The notes under the pieces: generated by a model | What the model saw: the letters and a program-made list of their open reading frames with translations, nothing else | What the model was told of the DNA's origin: nothing | The model's database searches: none | Position numbers and translations under genes: made by a program | Assembly: GCF_003970495.1 (NCBI RefSeq) | Contig: NZ_RXWW01000021.1 | Span: 1-64,000 of the forward strand | Reading direction: 5' to 3' | DNA from: Staphylococcus pasteuri | Lineage (GTDB): Bacteria > Bacillota > Bacilli > Staphylococcales > Staphylococcaceae | Length of the DNA stretch: 64,000 nucleotides | Part shown: positions 9,739 through 18,952 of the stretch, piece by piece | How positions within the stretch are numbered: the first letter of the stretch is position 1 | How the letters are laid out: every line of letters begins with the position of its first letter

Positions 9739-10932
9739 ATGATAGAAATCACAGGAAACATAGCAAGTCCTATTGGTTATACCGCAGATGGTATTCATTC
9801 AGGCATAAAAAAGAAAAACTTAGATTTAGGATGGATTGTGTCTGAAATACCCGCAAGTGTTGCATATGTACAAACAACTAATAAAGTTAAAGCCGCTCCC
9901 TTAATTTTAAATAATGAAACTATTCAGGCAAATGGTAAAGTACAAGCTATTATTGTTAATTCTGGTATTGCAAATGCATGTACTGGCTCTCAAGGTATGG
10001 AAGATGCTGTCTCAATGCAACAACTCACTGCTAATGCACTGAACATTAATCAAAATCTAGTAACTGTCGCATCTACAGGTGTCATTGGTAAACACTTGCC
10101 AATGGATATCATCGACAATGGGATTAGACGGTTAAATAAAAATGGTAACGCTCATCATTTTGCAAAAGCAATATTAACTACTGATTTAACTACTAAAACA
10201 TGTGTGGTCACTGAAACCATTCATCAACAGAAAATCACTATGGCAGGTGTCGCAAAAGGATCAGGTATGATACATCCAAATATGGCTACTATGTTAGCGT
10301 TTATCACTTGTGATGCCAATATATCAACTGAAACATTACAGCTGGCATTACAAACTAATGTCAATAAAACGTTCAATCAAATCACAATAGATGGAGACAC
10401 ATCAACTAATGATTTAGTACTTGTATTATCAAATGGCTTAGCACGTAATCAGGAAATTTTACCGAACACGGAGGAATACATAACGTTTTGCAATATGTTA
10501 GAGCACGTCATGCGAAATCTTGCTATGAAAATCGCTAAAGATGGAGAAGGTGCAACCAAACTAATAGAAGTTAAAGTAATGGGAATGCCTACAGAAACAT
10601 CTGCTAGAATGATTGCTAAAACAGTAGTGGGGTCTAGTTTGGTTAAATCAGCAATTTTTGGAGAAGACCCGAATTGGGGACGTATTCTTGCCTCTATAGG
10701 CTATACAAAGACAAACTTTGATGTAACAAATATAGACATTGCTATTGAAGATATACTTGTTATGACTCATTCAACTCCTGAAGCTTTTGATAAACAACAA
10801 ATGCAACATCTATTAAAAAAAGATCATATTAAAATTTCTATCAATATGCATCAAGGAAATCAAAATGGAACTGCCTGGGGATGTGACCTAACTTATGACT
10901 ATGTAAAAATAAACGCTTTATATACAACTTAG
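9739..10932 (+). CDS. argJ: Bifunctional ornithine acetyltransferase / N-acetylglutamate synthase
   Basis: The 397-residue protein recycles the acetyl group from N-acetylornithine to glutamate. The autocleavage site is in KGSGMIHPNMATMLAF; T184 becomes the nucleophile and N-terminus of the beta chain. The C-terminal GEDPNWGRILASIGY segment is also diagnostic. Whether it makes N-acetylglutamate de novo from acetyl-CoA cannot be told from sequence, and no argA is present here. It lies between argC and argB with 10-14 nt spacers. Confidence 0.95.
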   Translation: MIEITGNIASPIGYTADGIHSGIKKKNLDLGWIVSEIPASVAYVQTTNKVKAAPLILNNETIQANGKVQAIIVNSGIANACTGSQGMEDAVSMQQLTANALNINQNLVTVASTGVIGKHLPMDIIDNGIRRLNKNGNAHHFAKAILTTDLTTKTCVVTETIHQQKITMAGVAKGSGMIHPNMATMLAFITCDANISTETLQLALQTNVNKTFNQITIDGDTSTNDLVLVLSNGLARNQEILPNTEEYITFCNMLEHVMRNLAMKIAKDGEGATKLIEVKVMGMPTETSARMIAKTVVGSSLVKSAIFGEDPNWGRILASIGYTKTNFDVTNIDIAIEDILVMTHSTPEAFDKQQMQHLLKKDHIKISINMHQGNQNGTAWGCDLTYDYVKINALYTT

Positions 10933-10942
10933 AGGTAATAAT

Positions 10943-11686
10943 ATGAATAAAATTATAGTAATAAAAATGGGCGGTATTGCAACAAAAAACATTACACCTG
11001 AAACAATTCAACAATTAAAAATTTGGATTAAACAACGATATAAAATTATTATCGTACATGGCGGAGGAAAAGTGATCGAAGAATTATTAATCAATGCTGG
11101 CCATACTACAATAAAAAAAGATGGTCTTAGAATAACATCACAGTCAGATCTTCCTATAATTAAAGAAGCACTTTTCAATCATGTCGGGGCACAATTAACT
11201 GCATATTTAAAGAAGCAAAACATAGCAGTCAATCACTTAAAAGAAAAGCAACTCTCTTTTATACAAGCAGAGTATTTGAATTATAAAATATATGGTTCTG
11301 TAGGTACATCTATACAAATTAATCCAAATTATATTAACGATCTTTTAAATAAAAATAATATCCCAGTATTAGCATCATTAGGAACTCATATAAATGGTGA
11401 ATTAATCAACATTAATGCGGACCATTTAGCAACTGCCATAGCTATTTCACTAAAAGCACAAAAATTGATTCTGATGACAGATGTAAAAGGTGTCATAGAA
11501 AACGGGAAACTCATCAATCGATTACATATAAATGAGGTACAAACTAAAATAAAAGAAAACATTATTACTGGGGGTATGATTCCTAAGATTGAAAGTGCTG
11601 TTGATACAGTAAAGGCAGGGGTCAATAAAGTTATCATAGGTGACAACTTGTTAACAGGGACAGTCATAGAGGGGAACATCAAATGA
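10943..11686 (+). CDS. argB: Acetylglutamate kinase
   Basis: The 247-residue amino-acid kinase phosphorylates N-acetylglutamate with ATP. IKMGGIATK begins the nucleotide-binding N-terminus, IIVHGGGKVIEELL is the acetylglutamate-binding glycine loop, and GGMIPKIESAVDTVKAGV is the C-terminal ATP-binding segment. It lacks the N-terminal extension of arginine-inhibited hexameric kinases, which suggests control mainly at transcription. Its stop overlaps the argD start by 4 nt. Confidence 0.95.
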   Translation: MNKIIVIKMGGIATKNITPETIQQLKIWIKQRYKIIIVHGGGKVIEELLINAGHTTIKKDGLRITSQSDLPIIKEALFNHVGAQLTAYLKKQNIAVNHLKEKQLSFIQAEYLNYKIYGSVGTSIQINPNYINDLLNKNNIPVLASLGTHINGELININADHLATAIAISLKAQKLILMTDVKGVIENGKLINRLHINEVQTKIKENIITGGMIPKIESAVDTVKAGVNKVIIGDNLLTGTVIEGNIK

Positions 11687-12822
11687 GTTATTTATTTCAA
11701 AATTATAAACGATCAAATATTGAATTCGTAAAAGCACAAGGCAATGAACTAATTGATGAAAATGGTAATAAATATCTCGATTTTTCATCAGGAATTGGTG
11801 TTACAAATTTAGGATTTCATCCACAACTTATTGATACATTACAACAGCAAATTAACCTTATATGGCACACACCTAATTTATACATAAATACATTACAAGA
11901 AGAAGTTGCAAAATTGTTAGTAGGTGAACAAGACTATTGTGTTTACTTTTGTAATAGTGGTGCCGAAGCAAACGAAGCAGCCATTAAATTAGCACGAAAA
12001 TTCACTAGTAAACAATCTATAATTTGCTTTGAACAATCATTTCATGGTAGGACTTATGGTGCAATGTCAGCGACAGGACAATCTAAAATTAAATATGGAT
12101 TTGGTGATGGTGTTCCACATTTTTCGTTTGCCAAATTAAATGATATTGAAAGTGTTAAAACATTGATTTCTAGTGATACTGCAGCAATTATGTTCGAATT
12201 AATTCAAGGTGAATCAGGTATACATCTGGCGCAATCAACATTTATTAATCAACTAAATCAGTTATGCAAAGACAACAACATATTATTGATATTAGATGAA
12301 ATTCAAACTGGAATTGGTCGCACTGGAACGATATTTGCATATGAACAGTATGGTATTCAACCTGATATTATTACAACTGCTAAAGGACTAGCAAATGGTA
12401 TACCGTGTGGTGCTATGATAGGACATTGTCGTTTGAGCCATGCCTTTGATTATGGTAGTCATGGATCTACATTTGGCGGAAATAAATTAGCAATGACAGT
12501 GGCTAAAGAAACCCTCTCAATAGTAAAAGATAAAGAATTTTTAAATCAAATTAGTTTAAAAGGTAAAACTTTACTTGCTAAATTAAAAAAACAATTAAAA
12601 GATAATCCAAATATTATAGACATCCGTGGTAAAGGGTTAATGATTGGTATTGAAACAACATTAAATATAGAACAATTAGTTAACGAAGCTCGTCGCCGAG
12701 GATTAATTGTTTTACCAGCAGGCCAAAATGTTATTCGATTACTACCTCCACTTACTATTACTTCACAACAAATTGATAAAGCAATAAGCATTTTAAATCA
12801 AATTTTCAATAAAAAATATTAA
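11683..12822 (+). CDS. argD: Acetylornithine aminotransferase
   Basis: The 379-residue class III aminotransferase converts N-acetylglutamate semialdehyde to N-acetylornithine. The pyridoxal lysine is in TTAKGLANGIPCGA (K234), LDEIQTGIGRTG binds the cofactor ring, and FCNSGAEANEAAIKLAR binds phosphate. An ornithine aminotransferase is an alternative for such proteins, but position as the last gene of argCJBD settles the assignment. A terminator follows, and no argF, argG or argH is present nearby. Confidence 0.93.
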   Translation: MSYLFQNYKRSNIEFVKAQGNELIDENGNKYLDFSSGIGVTNLGFHPQLIDTLQQQINLIWHTPNLYINTLQEEVAKLLVGEQDYCVYFCNSGAEANEAAIKLARKFTSKQSIICFEQSFHGRTYGAMSATGQSKIKYGFGDGVPHFSFAKLNDIESVKTLISSDTAAIMFELIQGESGIHLAQSTFINQLNQLCKDNNILLILDEIQTGIGRTGTIFAYEQYGIQPDIITTAKGLANGIPCGAMIGHCRLSHAFDYGSHGSTFGGNKLAMTVAKETLSIVKDKEFLNQISLKGKTLLAKLKKQLKDNPNIIDIRGKGLMIGIETTLNIEQLVNEARRRGLIVLPAGQNVIRLLPPLTITSQQIDKAISILNQIFNKKY

Positions 12823-12833
12823 ACTAACACAAT

Positions 12834-12872
12834 AACGTGAAAGCAATCAACATACGATCTTTCACGTTTTTT
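12834..12872 (+). terminator. Terminator of argCJBD
   Basis: aacgtgaaag pairs perfectly with ctttcacgtt around a 15-base loop and is followed by T residues. The remaining 180 nt before accB hold only weak inverted repeats. Confidence 0.85.
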
Positions 12873-13052
12873 ATGTTTTACAAATGACTATATACGATTA
12901 ATCTATTTATATTACTTATCAATTTAATCGTTGATATATCGCTCTCAATTTAAAATGAAATTAGAGGATATCTTCTCATGCTTGAATTGAGCGGTTTACT
13001 CAAGTAAAATAGACGGGTAGATGAAAACAAACTGAAGGAGTCAGTAATAATT

Positions 13053-13526
13053 ATGAACTTTAAAGAAATAAAAGAATTAATTGAGATTCTTGATCAATCA
13101 AACTTAACTGAAATTAACATTGAAGATAACAAAGGTAGCGTAGTTAACTTAAAAAAACAAAAAGAAACTGAAATTATAACGCCACAAGTAGCACAAGCAC
13201 CAGCGCAATCAATAGCACAACCTCAACAAGCTACTCAACCAGTTCAACAACCTAGTGAAGATAATCAAACTCAAGAAACAGCTTCAGATAATTACGAAAC
13301 AATTAACGCACCAATGGTTGGAACGTTTTATAAATCACCTTCACCAGAAGAGGGTGCATATGTACAAATTGGAGATAAAGTTTCCAACGATACAACTGTT
13401 TGTATCTTAGAAGCAATGAAGTTATTTAATGAAATTCAAGCTGAAATTTCAGGAGAAATAGTAGAAATATTAGTAGAAGACGGACAAATGGTAGAGTATG
13501 GCCAACCGTTATTTAAGGTGAAATAA
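13053..13526 (+). CDS. accB: Biotin carboxyl carrier protein of acetyl-CoA carboxylase
   Basis: The 157-residue protein carries biotin between the carboxylase and carboxyltransferase of acetyl-CoA carboxylase. It has a short N-terminal domain, a Gln/Pro/Ala-rich linker (about residues 45-75) and a C-terminal biotinyl domain with EAMKL, the biotinylated lysine being K123. It starts at an ATG behind GAAGGAG and overlaps accC by one base (TAATG), a strong sign of coupled translation. accA and accD are not in the window. Confidence 0.97.
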   Translation: MNFKEIKELIEILDQSNLTEINIEDNKGSVVNLKKQKETEIITPQVAQAPAQSIAQPQQATQPVQQPSEDNQTQETASDNYETINAPMVGTFYKSPSPEEGAYVQIGDKVSNDTTVCILEAMKLFNEIQAEISGEIVEILVEDGQMVEYGQPLFKVK

Positions 13527-14884
13527 TGAAGAAAATACTCATCGCTAATCGTGGTGAAATTGCTGTAAGAATTATAAGAGCATGCCATGAGTTAGGTATT
13601 CAAACAGTTGCAGTTTATTCAGAAGGAGACAAAGACGCTTTACATACTCAAATTGCTGATGAAGCATACTGCGTCGGTCCAACTCTGTCTAAAGACTCAT
13701 ATTTAAATATTCCAAATATCCTATCAATTGCAACATCAACTGGCTGTGATGGTGTACATCCTGGGTATGGATTTTTAGCTGAAAATGCCGACTTCGCAGA
13801 ATTATGTGAAGCATGTCAGTTAAAATTTATCGGACCTAGTTATGAATCAATCCAAAAAATGGGTATCAAAGACGTTGCGAAAGCAGAAATGATCAAAGCT
13901 AATGTACCTGTTGTACCTGGTAGTGAAGGCTTAGTTCATAATATCGATGATGCAAAGAAAGTCGCTAAGAAAATTGGTTACCCAGTCATTATTAAAGCTA
14001 CTGCAGGTGGCGGCGGTAAAGGTATCCGTGTTGCTCGTGATGAGAAAGAACTTGAAACTGGATATAGAATGACACAACAAGAAGCGGAAACTGCATTTGG
14101 TAATGGCGGTTTATACTTAGAAAAGTTCATCGAAAACTTCCGTCATATTGAAATCCAAATTATTGGTGATAGTTTCGGAAATGTTATCCATTTAGGTGAA
14201 AGAGACTGTACAATTCAACGTCGTATGCAAAAATTAGTTGAAGAAGCACCATCACCTATATTATCTGAAGAAACACGCCAAGAAATGGGTAATGCAGCTA
14301 TTAGAGCAGCTAAAGCTGTAAACTATGAAAACGCAGGTACAATCGAATTTATATATGACTTAAATGATGATAAATTCTACTTTATGGAAATGAATACACG
14401 TATCCAAGTTGAACACCCAGTAACTGAAATGGTAACAGGTGTTGATTTAGTTAAATTACAATTAAAAGTTGCAATGGGTGAAGCATTACCATTCAAACAA
14501 AAAGACATCAAAATTAATGGTCATGCTATTGAATTTAGAATAAATGCTGAAAATCCATATAAAGATTTTATGCCTTCTCCAGGTAAAATTACTCAGTATT
14601 TAGCACCGGGTGGATTCGGAGTAAGAATCGAGTCTGCATGTTATACTAATTATACAATTCCACCTTATTATGATTCTATGGTAGCGAAATTAATCGTTCA
14701 TGAATCAACGCGCGATGAAGCTATCATGACAGGTATTAGAGCTTTAAGTGAGTATTTAGTTTTAGGAATAGATACGACAATACCTTTCCACCTAAGATTA
14801 TTGAATAATGATGTATTCAGAAGTGGTGAATTTAATACGAAATTCCTTGAAAAATATAATATTATGGCTGATGACAAACAATAG
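13526..14884 (+). CDS. accC: Biotin carboxylase subunit of acetyl-CoA carboxylase
   Basis: The 452-residue ATP-grasp enzyme carboxylates the biotin on AccB. It shows KKILIANRGEIAVRIIRA at the N-terminus, the glycine-rich ATP loop KATAGGGGKGIRVA, and the catalytic region MEMNTRIQVEHPVTEMVTG. Length and domain order are standard. It overlaps accB by one nucleotide and is 12 nt ahead of an Asp23-family gene, giving the common accB-accC-asp23-like order of Firmicutes. Confidence 0.98.
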   Translation: MKKILIANRGEIAVRIIRACHELGIQTVAVYSEGDKDALHTQIADEAYCVGPTLSKDSYLNIPNILSIATSTGCDGVHPGYGFLAENADFAELCEACQLKFIGPSYESIQKMGIKDVAKAEMIKANVPVVPGSEGLVHNIDDAKKVAKKIGYPVIIKATAGGGGKGIRVARDEKELETGYRMTQQEAETAFGNGGLYLEKFIENFRHIEIQIIGDSFGNVIHLGERDCTIQRRMQKLVEEAPSPILSEETRQEMGNAAIRAAKAVNYENAGTIEFIYDLNDDKFYFMEMNTRIQVEHPVTEMVTGVDLVKLQLKVAMGEALPFKQKDIKINGHAIEFRINAENPYKDFMPSPGKITQYLAPGGFGVRIESACYTNYTIPPYYDSMVAKLIVHESTRDEAIMTGIRALSEYLVLGIDTTIPFHLRLLNNDVFRSGEFNTKFLEKYNIMADDKQ

Positions 14885-14896
14885 GAGGTTAAAACA

Positions 14897-15259
14897 ATGG
14901 TCAATGTTGCAGATTATTCTCATACAAATTTAGGCAAAATCGAAATTGCTCCAGAAGTTTTATCTGTTATTGCAAGTATTGCCACATCAGAAGTAGATGG
15001 CATTACAGGACATTTTGCAGAACTTAAAAATACTAACTTAGAAAAAATTAGTCGTAAAAATTTAAATAGAGATTTAAAAATAGATGCAAGAGAAGACGGT
15101 ATTTATATTGATGTTTATTGTGCACTTAAGCATGGTATCAATATCTCCAAAACCGCAAATCAAATTCAAACTGCTATTTTTAATCAAATATCAACAATGG
15201 CAGCCATTGAACCACAACAAATTAATGTTCATATTACTCAAATAGTAATAGAAAAATAA
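14897..15259 (+). CDS. Asp23/Gls24-family protein (YqhY-like)
   Basis: The 120-residue protein matches the Asp23/Gls24 family: an early LGKIEIAPEVLSVIASIATSEVDG segment, a central variable loop, and a C-terminal QINVHITQIVIE strand. The homolog beside accBC in Bacillus is YqhY, linked to control of acetyl-CoA carboxylase activity, and this context fits that branch rather than the alkaline-shock protein Asp23 itself. It follows accC by 12 nt behind a strong AGGAGG site and is probably cotranscribed with accBC. Confidence 0.88.
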   Translation: MVNVADYSHTNLGKIEIAPEVLSVIASIATSEVDGITGHFAELKNTNLEKISRKNLNRDLKIDAREDGIYIDVYCALKHGINISKTANQIQTAIFNQISTMAAIEPQQINVHITQIVIEK

Positions 15260-15270
15260 ATATTAACTTA

Positions 15271-15334
15271 AGATAGGTACTTGTTCAGAGATTTTAAAAT
15301 TAAAATAATATTTCTCAACAGTACCTTGTCTTTT
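15271..15334 (+). terminator. Imperfect hairpin between the Asp23-like gene and nusB
   Basis: aggtac (15275-15280) pairs with gtacct (15321-15326), extended by TGTT/AACA and GAGA/TCTC with single-base bulges, then TTTT. It is probably a weak terminator of the acc unit. It could also work as an attenuator reading into nusB, which starts 25 nt later. Confidence 0.5.
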
Positions 15335-15359
15335 ATAAAAACGTTTGAAGGAGTAATTT

Positions 15360-15746
15360 ATGAGTCGTAAAGAATCAAGAGTCCAAGCTTTCCAAACTTT
15401 ATTTCAATTAGAGATAAAAGATACAGATTTAACAATTAATGAAGCTATAAACTTTATCAAAGATGATTATCCAGATTTAGATTTCGATTTTATTCATTGG
15501 CTTGTAACTGGAGTTAAGGATCATGAACCTGTTTTAGATGAAAAAATAAAACCATACCTTAAAGATTGGTCACTTGAAAGATTACTAAAAACAGATCGTA
15601 TCATCTTACGTATGGCAACATTTGAAATTTTGCATAGTGAAACTCCAGCAAAAGTAGTTATTAACGAAGCCGTAGAACTAGCTAAGCAATTTAGTGATGA
15701 CGACCATTATAAATTTATCAATGGTGTATTAAGTAATATAAACTAA
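15360..15746 (+). CDS. nusB: Transcription antitermination factor NusB
   Basis: The 128-residue all-helical protein binds boxA RNA with S10 (NusE) in antitermination complexes, chiefly on rRNA operons. The N-terminal [17 protein letters not shown] segment and C-terminal [27 protein letters not shown] segment are characteristic. The ATG lies behind GAAGGAG. It precedes xseA by 18 nt, so nusB-xseA-xseB-ispA is probably one unit, a common Firmicute order. Confidence 0.96.
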   Translation: MSRKESRVQAFQTLFQLEIKDTDLTINEAINFIKDDYPDLDFDFIHWLVTGVKDHEPVLDEKIKPYLKDWSLERLLKTDRIILRMATFEILHSETPAKVVINEAVELAKQFSDDDHYKFINGVLSNIN

Positions 15747-15764
15747 TAAAATTGAGTGATAATT

Positions 15765-17102
15765 ATGACTGATTACTTAACAGTTTCAACATTAACCAAA
15801 TATATTAAATACAAATTTGATCAAGATCCACATTTACAATCAGTTCTAATCAAAGGCGAGTTATCCAATTTCAAAAAACATTCTAGCGGCCACTTATATT
15901 TTAATGTGAAAGATAAAGAAAGTGTCATAAGTGCAATGATGTTTAAAGGTAGTGCGTCAAAACTTAACTTCGAACCTAAAGAAGGCGACGAAGTTTTATT
16001 AGAAGCACGAGTCTCTGTTTATGAGCGTAGAGGTAACTATCAAATTTATGTTAATAAGATGCAGTTGGATGGAATAGGCAATTTATATCAAAAATTAGAA
16101 GAACTCAAAAAGAAACTTTCAAAAGAAGGTTATTTTGATAATAGTAATAAAAAATCTATTCCTAAATTCCCTAAGAAAATTGCGGTATTAACAGCAAGTA
16201 CAGGAGCAGCTATTAGAGATATACATTCAACAATCAATAGTAGATATCCTATAGTTGAACAAGTACAAATAAGTACACTCGTACAGGGACAACAAGCAAA
16301 AGAAGACATTATAGAGAAAATTAAATATGCTGATAGTCTTGATGTTGATACAATTATAGTTGGTCGTGGCGGTGGTTCCATTGAAGATTTATGGAACTTC
16401 AATGAAGAAGAAGTTGTTAAAGCAATCTTCGAATGTGAAACACCTATTATTTCTGCAGTTGGACACGAAACAGATTTTACATTAAGTGATTTTGTAGCGG
16501 ATGTACGCGCTGCAACGCCAACTCAAGCTGCTGTCATGGCAACGCCAGACCAGTATGAATTATTGCAACAAATCAAACAATATCAATTCACATTAACTAG
16601 ACACATTAAACAATATGTCGAACAGCAAAAGAAACATCTTGAGCATTTGTCATCATATTATAAATTCAAACAACCATCTTTATTATATGATCAACAAATT
16701 CAAAAAAGAGACGATTTAGAAAAGCAATTAAAACAAAAATTAACGATTAAATTAGAACAACAACAACATCAACTCAATTTATTAAAGCAACGATTTAATC
16801 CTAAACACTTACAAACATCTATTATTAGAAATCAGCAACAAAATGATCAATTCAAATCTCGTCTGTCACAAAAGATGAATTATGATTTAACTCAATATAA
16901 AAAAGAACTTAAATCTAAGCTAGAACAACTTAATCAGTTAAGTCCAACAAATACGATGTTACGTGGTTACGCTATTGTTAATAAAGATGACAATGTTATA
17001 ACTAGTACTAAAGATATGTCTGAAAATGATGACATAGTATTAACTATGAAAGATGGTCAAGTCGACGCCATTGTTAAGAAAGTAAGGTGTAATGATGAGT
17101 AA
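15765..17102 (+). CDS. xseA: Exodeoxyribonuclease VII large subunit
   Basis: The 445-residue catalytic subunit degrades single-stranded DNA to oligonucleotides. An N-terminal OB fold (about 1-100) is followed by the nuclease domain with [27 protein letters not shown] and [26 protein letters not shown], then a long Gln/Lys-rich coiled coil (about 265-390). I chose the ATG at 15765 over a GTG at 15756; the GAGTGA site is weak for both. It overlaps xseB by 8 nt. Confidence 0.95.
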   Translation: MTDYLTVSTLTKYIKYKFDQDPHLQSVLIKGELSNFKKHSSGHLYFNVKDKESVISAMMFKGSASKLNFEPKEGDEVLLEARVSVYERRGNYQIYVNKMQLDGIGNLYQKLEELKKKLSKEGYFDNSNKKSIPKFPKKIAVLTASTGAAIRDIHSTINSRYPIVEQVQISTLVQGQQAKEDIIEKIKYADSLDVDTIIVGRGGGSIEDLWNFNEEEVVKAIFECETPIISAVGHETDFTLSDFVADVRAATPTQAAVMATPDQYELLQQIKQYQFTLTRHIKQYVEQQKKHLEHLSSYYKFKQPSLLYDQQIQKRDDLEKQLKQKLTIKLEQQQHQLNLLKQRFNPKHLQTSIIRNQQQNDQFKSRLSQKMNYDLTQYKKELKSKLEQLNQLSPTNTMLRGYAIVNKDDNVITSTKDMSENDDIVLTMKDGQVDAIVKKVRCNDE

Positions 17103-17325
17103 AGAAAAACAAAGCTTTGAAGAAATGATGCAAGAATTAGAAAGTATCGTACAAAAATTAGATAATGAAACCGTCTCATTAGAGGAATCTTTAGATTTAT
17201 ATCAAAGAGGAATGAAACTATCTACAGCGTGTGACTCAACATTAAAAGATGCCGAGAAAAAGGTAAACAAATTAATGCAAGAGGAAAACGAGGAGCAAGA
17301 TAATGAAGAATCTACAAATGAATGA
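17095..17325 (+). CDS. xseB: Exodeoxyribonuclease VII small subunit
   Basis: The 76-residue helical protein wraps the XseA coiled coil. [34 protein letters not shown] is the family core, split here by no unusual residues. Two adjacent ATG codons exist (17092 and 17095); the second has better spacing from AAGGTG. The gene overlaps xseA upstream by 8 nt and ispA downstream by 23 nt. The C-terminal tail is very acidic. Confidence 0.93.
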   Translation: MSKEKQSFEEMMQELESIVQKLDNETVSLEESLDLYQRGMKLSTACDSTLKDAEKKVNKLMQEENEEQDNEESTNE

Positions 17326-18184
17326 TTTAATTAATGAGATTAATATCGCTCTAAAAGAAACTATTCCACAGTCGAATTTAAATACTGATTTAGAGGAAAG
17401 TATGCTTTATTCACTTAATGCAGGCGGCAAAAGACTCCGTCCAGTTCTCTTACTTCTTACATTAGATATGTTAGAGGTAGATTACCAAAAAGGAATGCAA
17501 ACTGCTTTAGCATTAGAAATGATTCATACATATTCGCTTATTCATGATGATCTTCCAGCGATGGATAATGATGATTACCGTAGAGGTAAACTAACAAATC
17601 ATAAAGTATTTGGCGAATGGAAAGCAATTTTAGCAGGTGACGCACTTTTAACAAAAGCTTTTGATCTAGTATCGAATGACACAAATATAAACGATACAAC
17701 TAAAATCAAAGTCATCCAACGTTTAGCATATGCTAGCGGACATTTAGGCATGGTCGGTGGACAAACTCTTGATATGCAAAGTGAAGACAAAGCAATAGAT
17801 TTATCAACTTTAGAAGCAATTCACCGAACAAAAACAGGTGCACTATTAACTTTTGCAATTATGAGTGCAGTAGATATTGCTCATACTGACGAACAAACTT
17901 CAGAAATGTTAAACGAATTTAGTGATCATTTAGGATTAATGTTCCAAATTAAAGATGATTTATTAGATATCTATGGTGACGAACAAAAATTAGGTAAAAA
18001 AGTTGGTAGTGATTTAGAAAATGATAAAAGTACTTATGTATCACTATTAAATAAAGACGGTGCAGAAGAAAAGTTAAATTATCATAAAAATGAAGCACTT
18101 AAATCTTTAGAAAATATTAATGATAAATATGATACTTCTAACTTAAAACAAATCGTAGAATTATTTTACAATCGAGATCACTAA
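17303..18184 (+). CDS. ispA: Farnesyl diphosphate synthase
   Basis: The 293-residue prenyltransferase makes C15 farnesyl diphosphate from isopentenyl and dimethylallyl units. The first Asp-rich motif is in [15 protein letters not shown] and the second in [16 protein letters not shown] binds the diphosphate. Its product feeds undecaprenyl and heptaprenyl chains, the latter made by hepS/hepT at 59.5-61.8 kb. It starts behind GAGGAG inside the 3' end of xseB, so coupling is likely. A terminator follows. Confidence 0.95.
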   Translation: MKNLQMNDLINEINIALKETIPQSNLNTDLEESMLYSLNAGGKRLRPVLLLLTLDMLEVDYQKGMQTALALEMIHTYSLIHDDLPAMDNDDYRRGKLTNHKVFGEWKAILAGDALLTKAFDLVSNDTNINDTTKIKVIQRLAYASGHLGMVGGQTLDMQSEDKAIDLSTLEAIHRTKTGALLTFAIMSAVDIAHTDEQTSEMLNEFSDHLGLMFQIKDDLLDIYGDEQKLGKKVGSDLENDKSTYVSLLNKDGAEEKLNYHKNEALKSLENINDKYDTSNLKQIVELFYNRDH

Positions 18185-18217
18185 ACCATTTAGTACTTAT
18201 AATAATTTTTCAATAAG

Positions 18218-18260
18218 AGGTTAACAGAAATTACATTCAATTTTTGTTAACCTTATTTTA
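18218..18260 (+). terminator. Terminator after ispA
   Basis: aggttaacagaaatt pairs with aatttttgttaacct over 15 positions with one G-U pair and a six-base loop, then TTATTTTA. The whole ispA-argR gap (18185-18484) otherwise holds only the argR control region. Confidence 0.8.
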
Positions 18261-18451
18261 TGTTTTAATTAGAATCTCACTGTCGTTATACAATAAATAT
18301 TCACTATATTTCTAAAATGCATATAATTAACTATTAATTAATTTATCTTCAGTTGTTATTACATCATTATCATCATGCCTATTGAACTTAATTTATAGTA
18401 GTATTTCGAATGGTGATGAGTAGTAGATATGAAATGCATATGTTAAAATAA

Positions 18452-18469
18452 TTGTATAAATATTCGTAA
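18452..18469 (+). promoter_or_regulatory. Single ARG box upstream of argR
   Basis: TTGTATAAATATTCGTAA fits the same 18-bp pattern as the boxes before argC, sharing TTGTATAAA...AT..CG.A. No convincing second box stands 21 nt away. It ends 15 nt before the argR start, which implies autoregulation. Confidence 0.7.
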
Positions 18470-18484
18470 CTAGAGGTGTTAATT

Positions 18485-18937
18485 TTGCCAAAGAAATCTG
18501 TAAGACATATAAAGATTAGAGAAATTATTTCGAATGAACAAATTGAAACACAAGATGAATTAGTAAAACGTTTAAATGAATACGAACTTAATGTAACACA
18601 AGCAACTGTTTCACGAGATATTAAAGAACTACAATTGATCAAAGTTCCTGCTGCTTCAGGTCAATACGTATATAGTTTACCAAATGATCGTAAATATCAT
18701 CCTTTAGAAAAATTAGGAAGATATTTAATGGATTCATTTGTAAATATAGAAGGAACTGGTAATCTTCTTGTACTCAAAACATTACCAGGAAACGCTCAAT
18801 CTATAGGCGCAATTTTAGACCAAATTGATTGGGAAGAAGTATTAGGAACAATTTGTGGTGATGATACTTGCCTTATTATTTGTCGTAATGAAGAAGCAAG
18901 TGAAGAAATTAAAACTAGAATTTTCAATTTATTATAA
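18485..18937 (+). CDS. argR: Arginine repressor ArgR/AhrC
   Basis: The 150-residue regulator has an N-terminal winged helix (residues 1-70, with [19 protein letters not shown] as recognition region) and a C-terminal hexamerisation and arginine-binding domain containing [12 protein letters not shown] and [13 protein letters not shown] chose the TTG at 18485 (product beginning Met-Pro-Lys-Lys) with TAGAGGTG ahead of it. ArgR next to recN and ispA is the standard Firmicute position. Its operators are visible here and at argC. Confidence 0.95.
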   Translation: MPKKSVRHIKIREIISNEQIETQDELVKRLNEYELNVTQATVSRDIKELQLIKVPAASGQYVYSLPNDRKYHPLEKLGRYLMDSFVNIEGTGNLLVLKTLPGNAQSIGAILDQIDWEEVLGTICGDDTCLIICRNEEASEEIKTRIFNLL

Positions 18938-18952
18938 GGATGCGATGAATTT

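Noticed and set aside
12960-13010. Regulatory hairpin before accB
   Set aside because: Only five-base arms (TTGAG/CTCAA) and an imperfect AGAGGATATCTTCT symmetry are present; this is near chance in AT-rich sequence.
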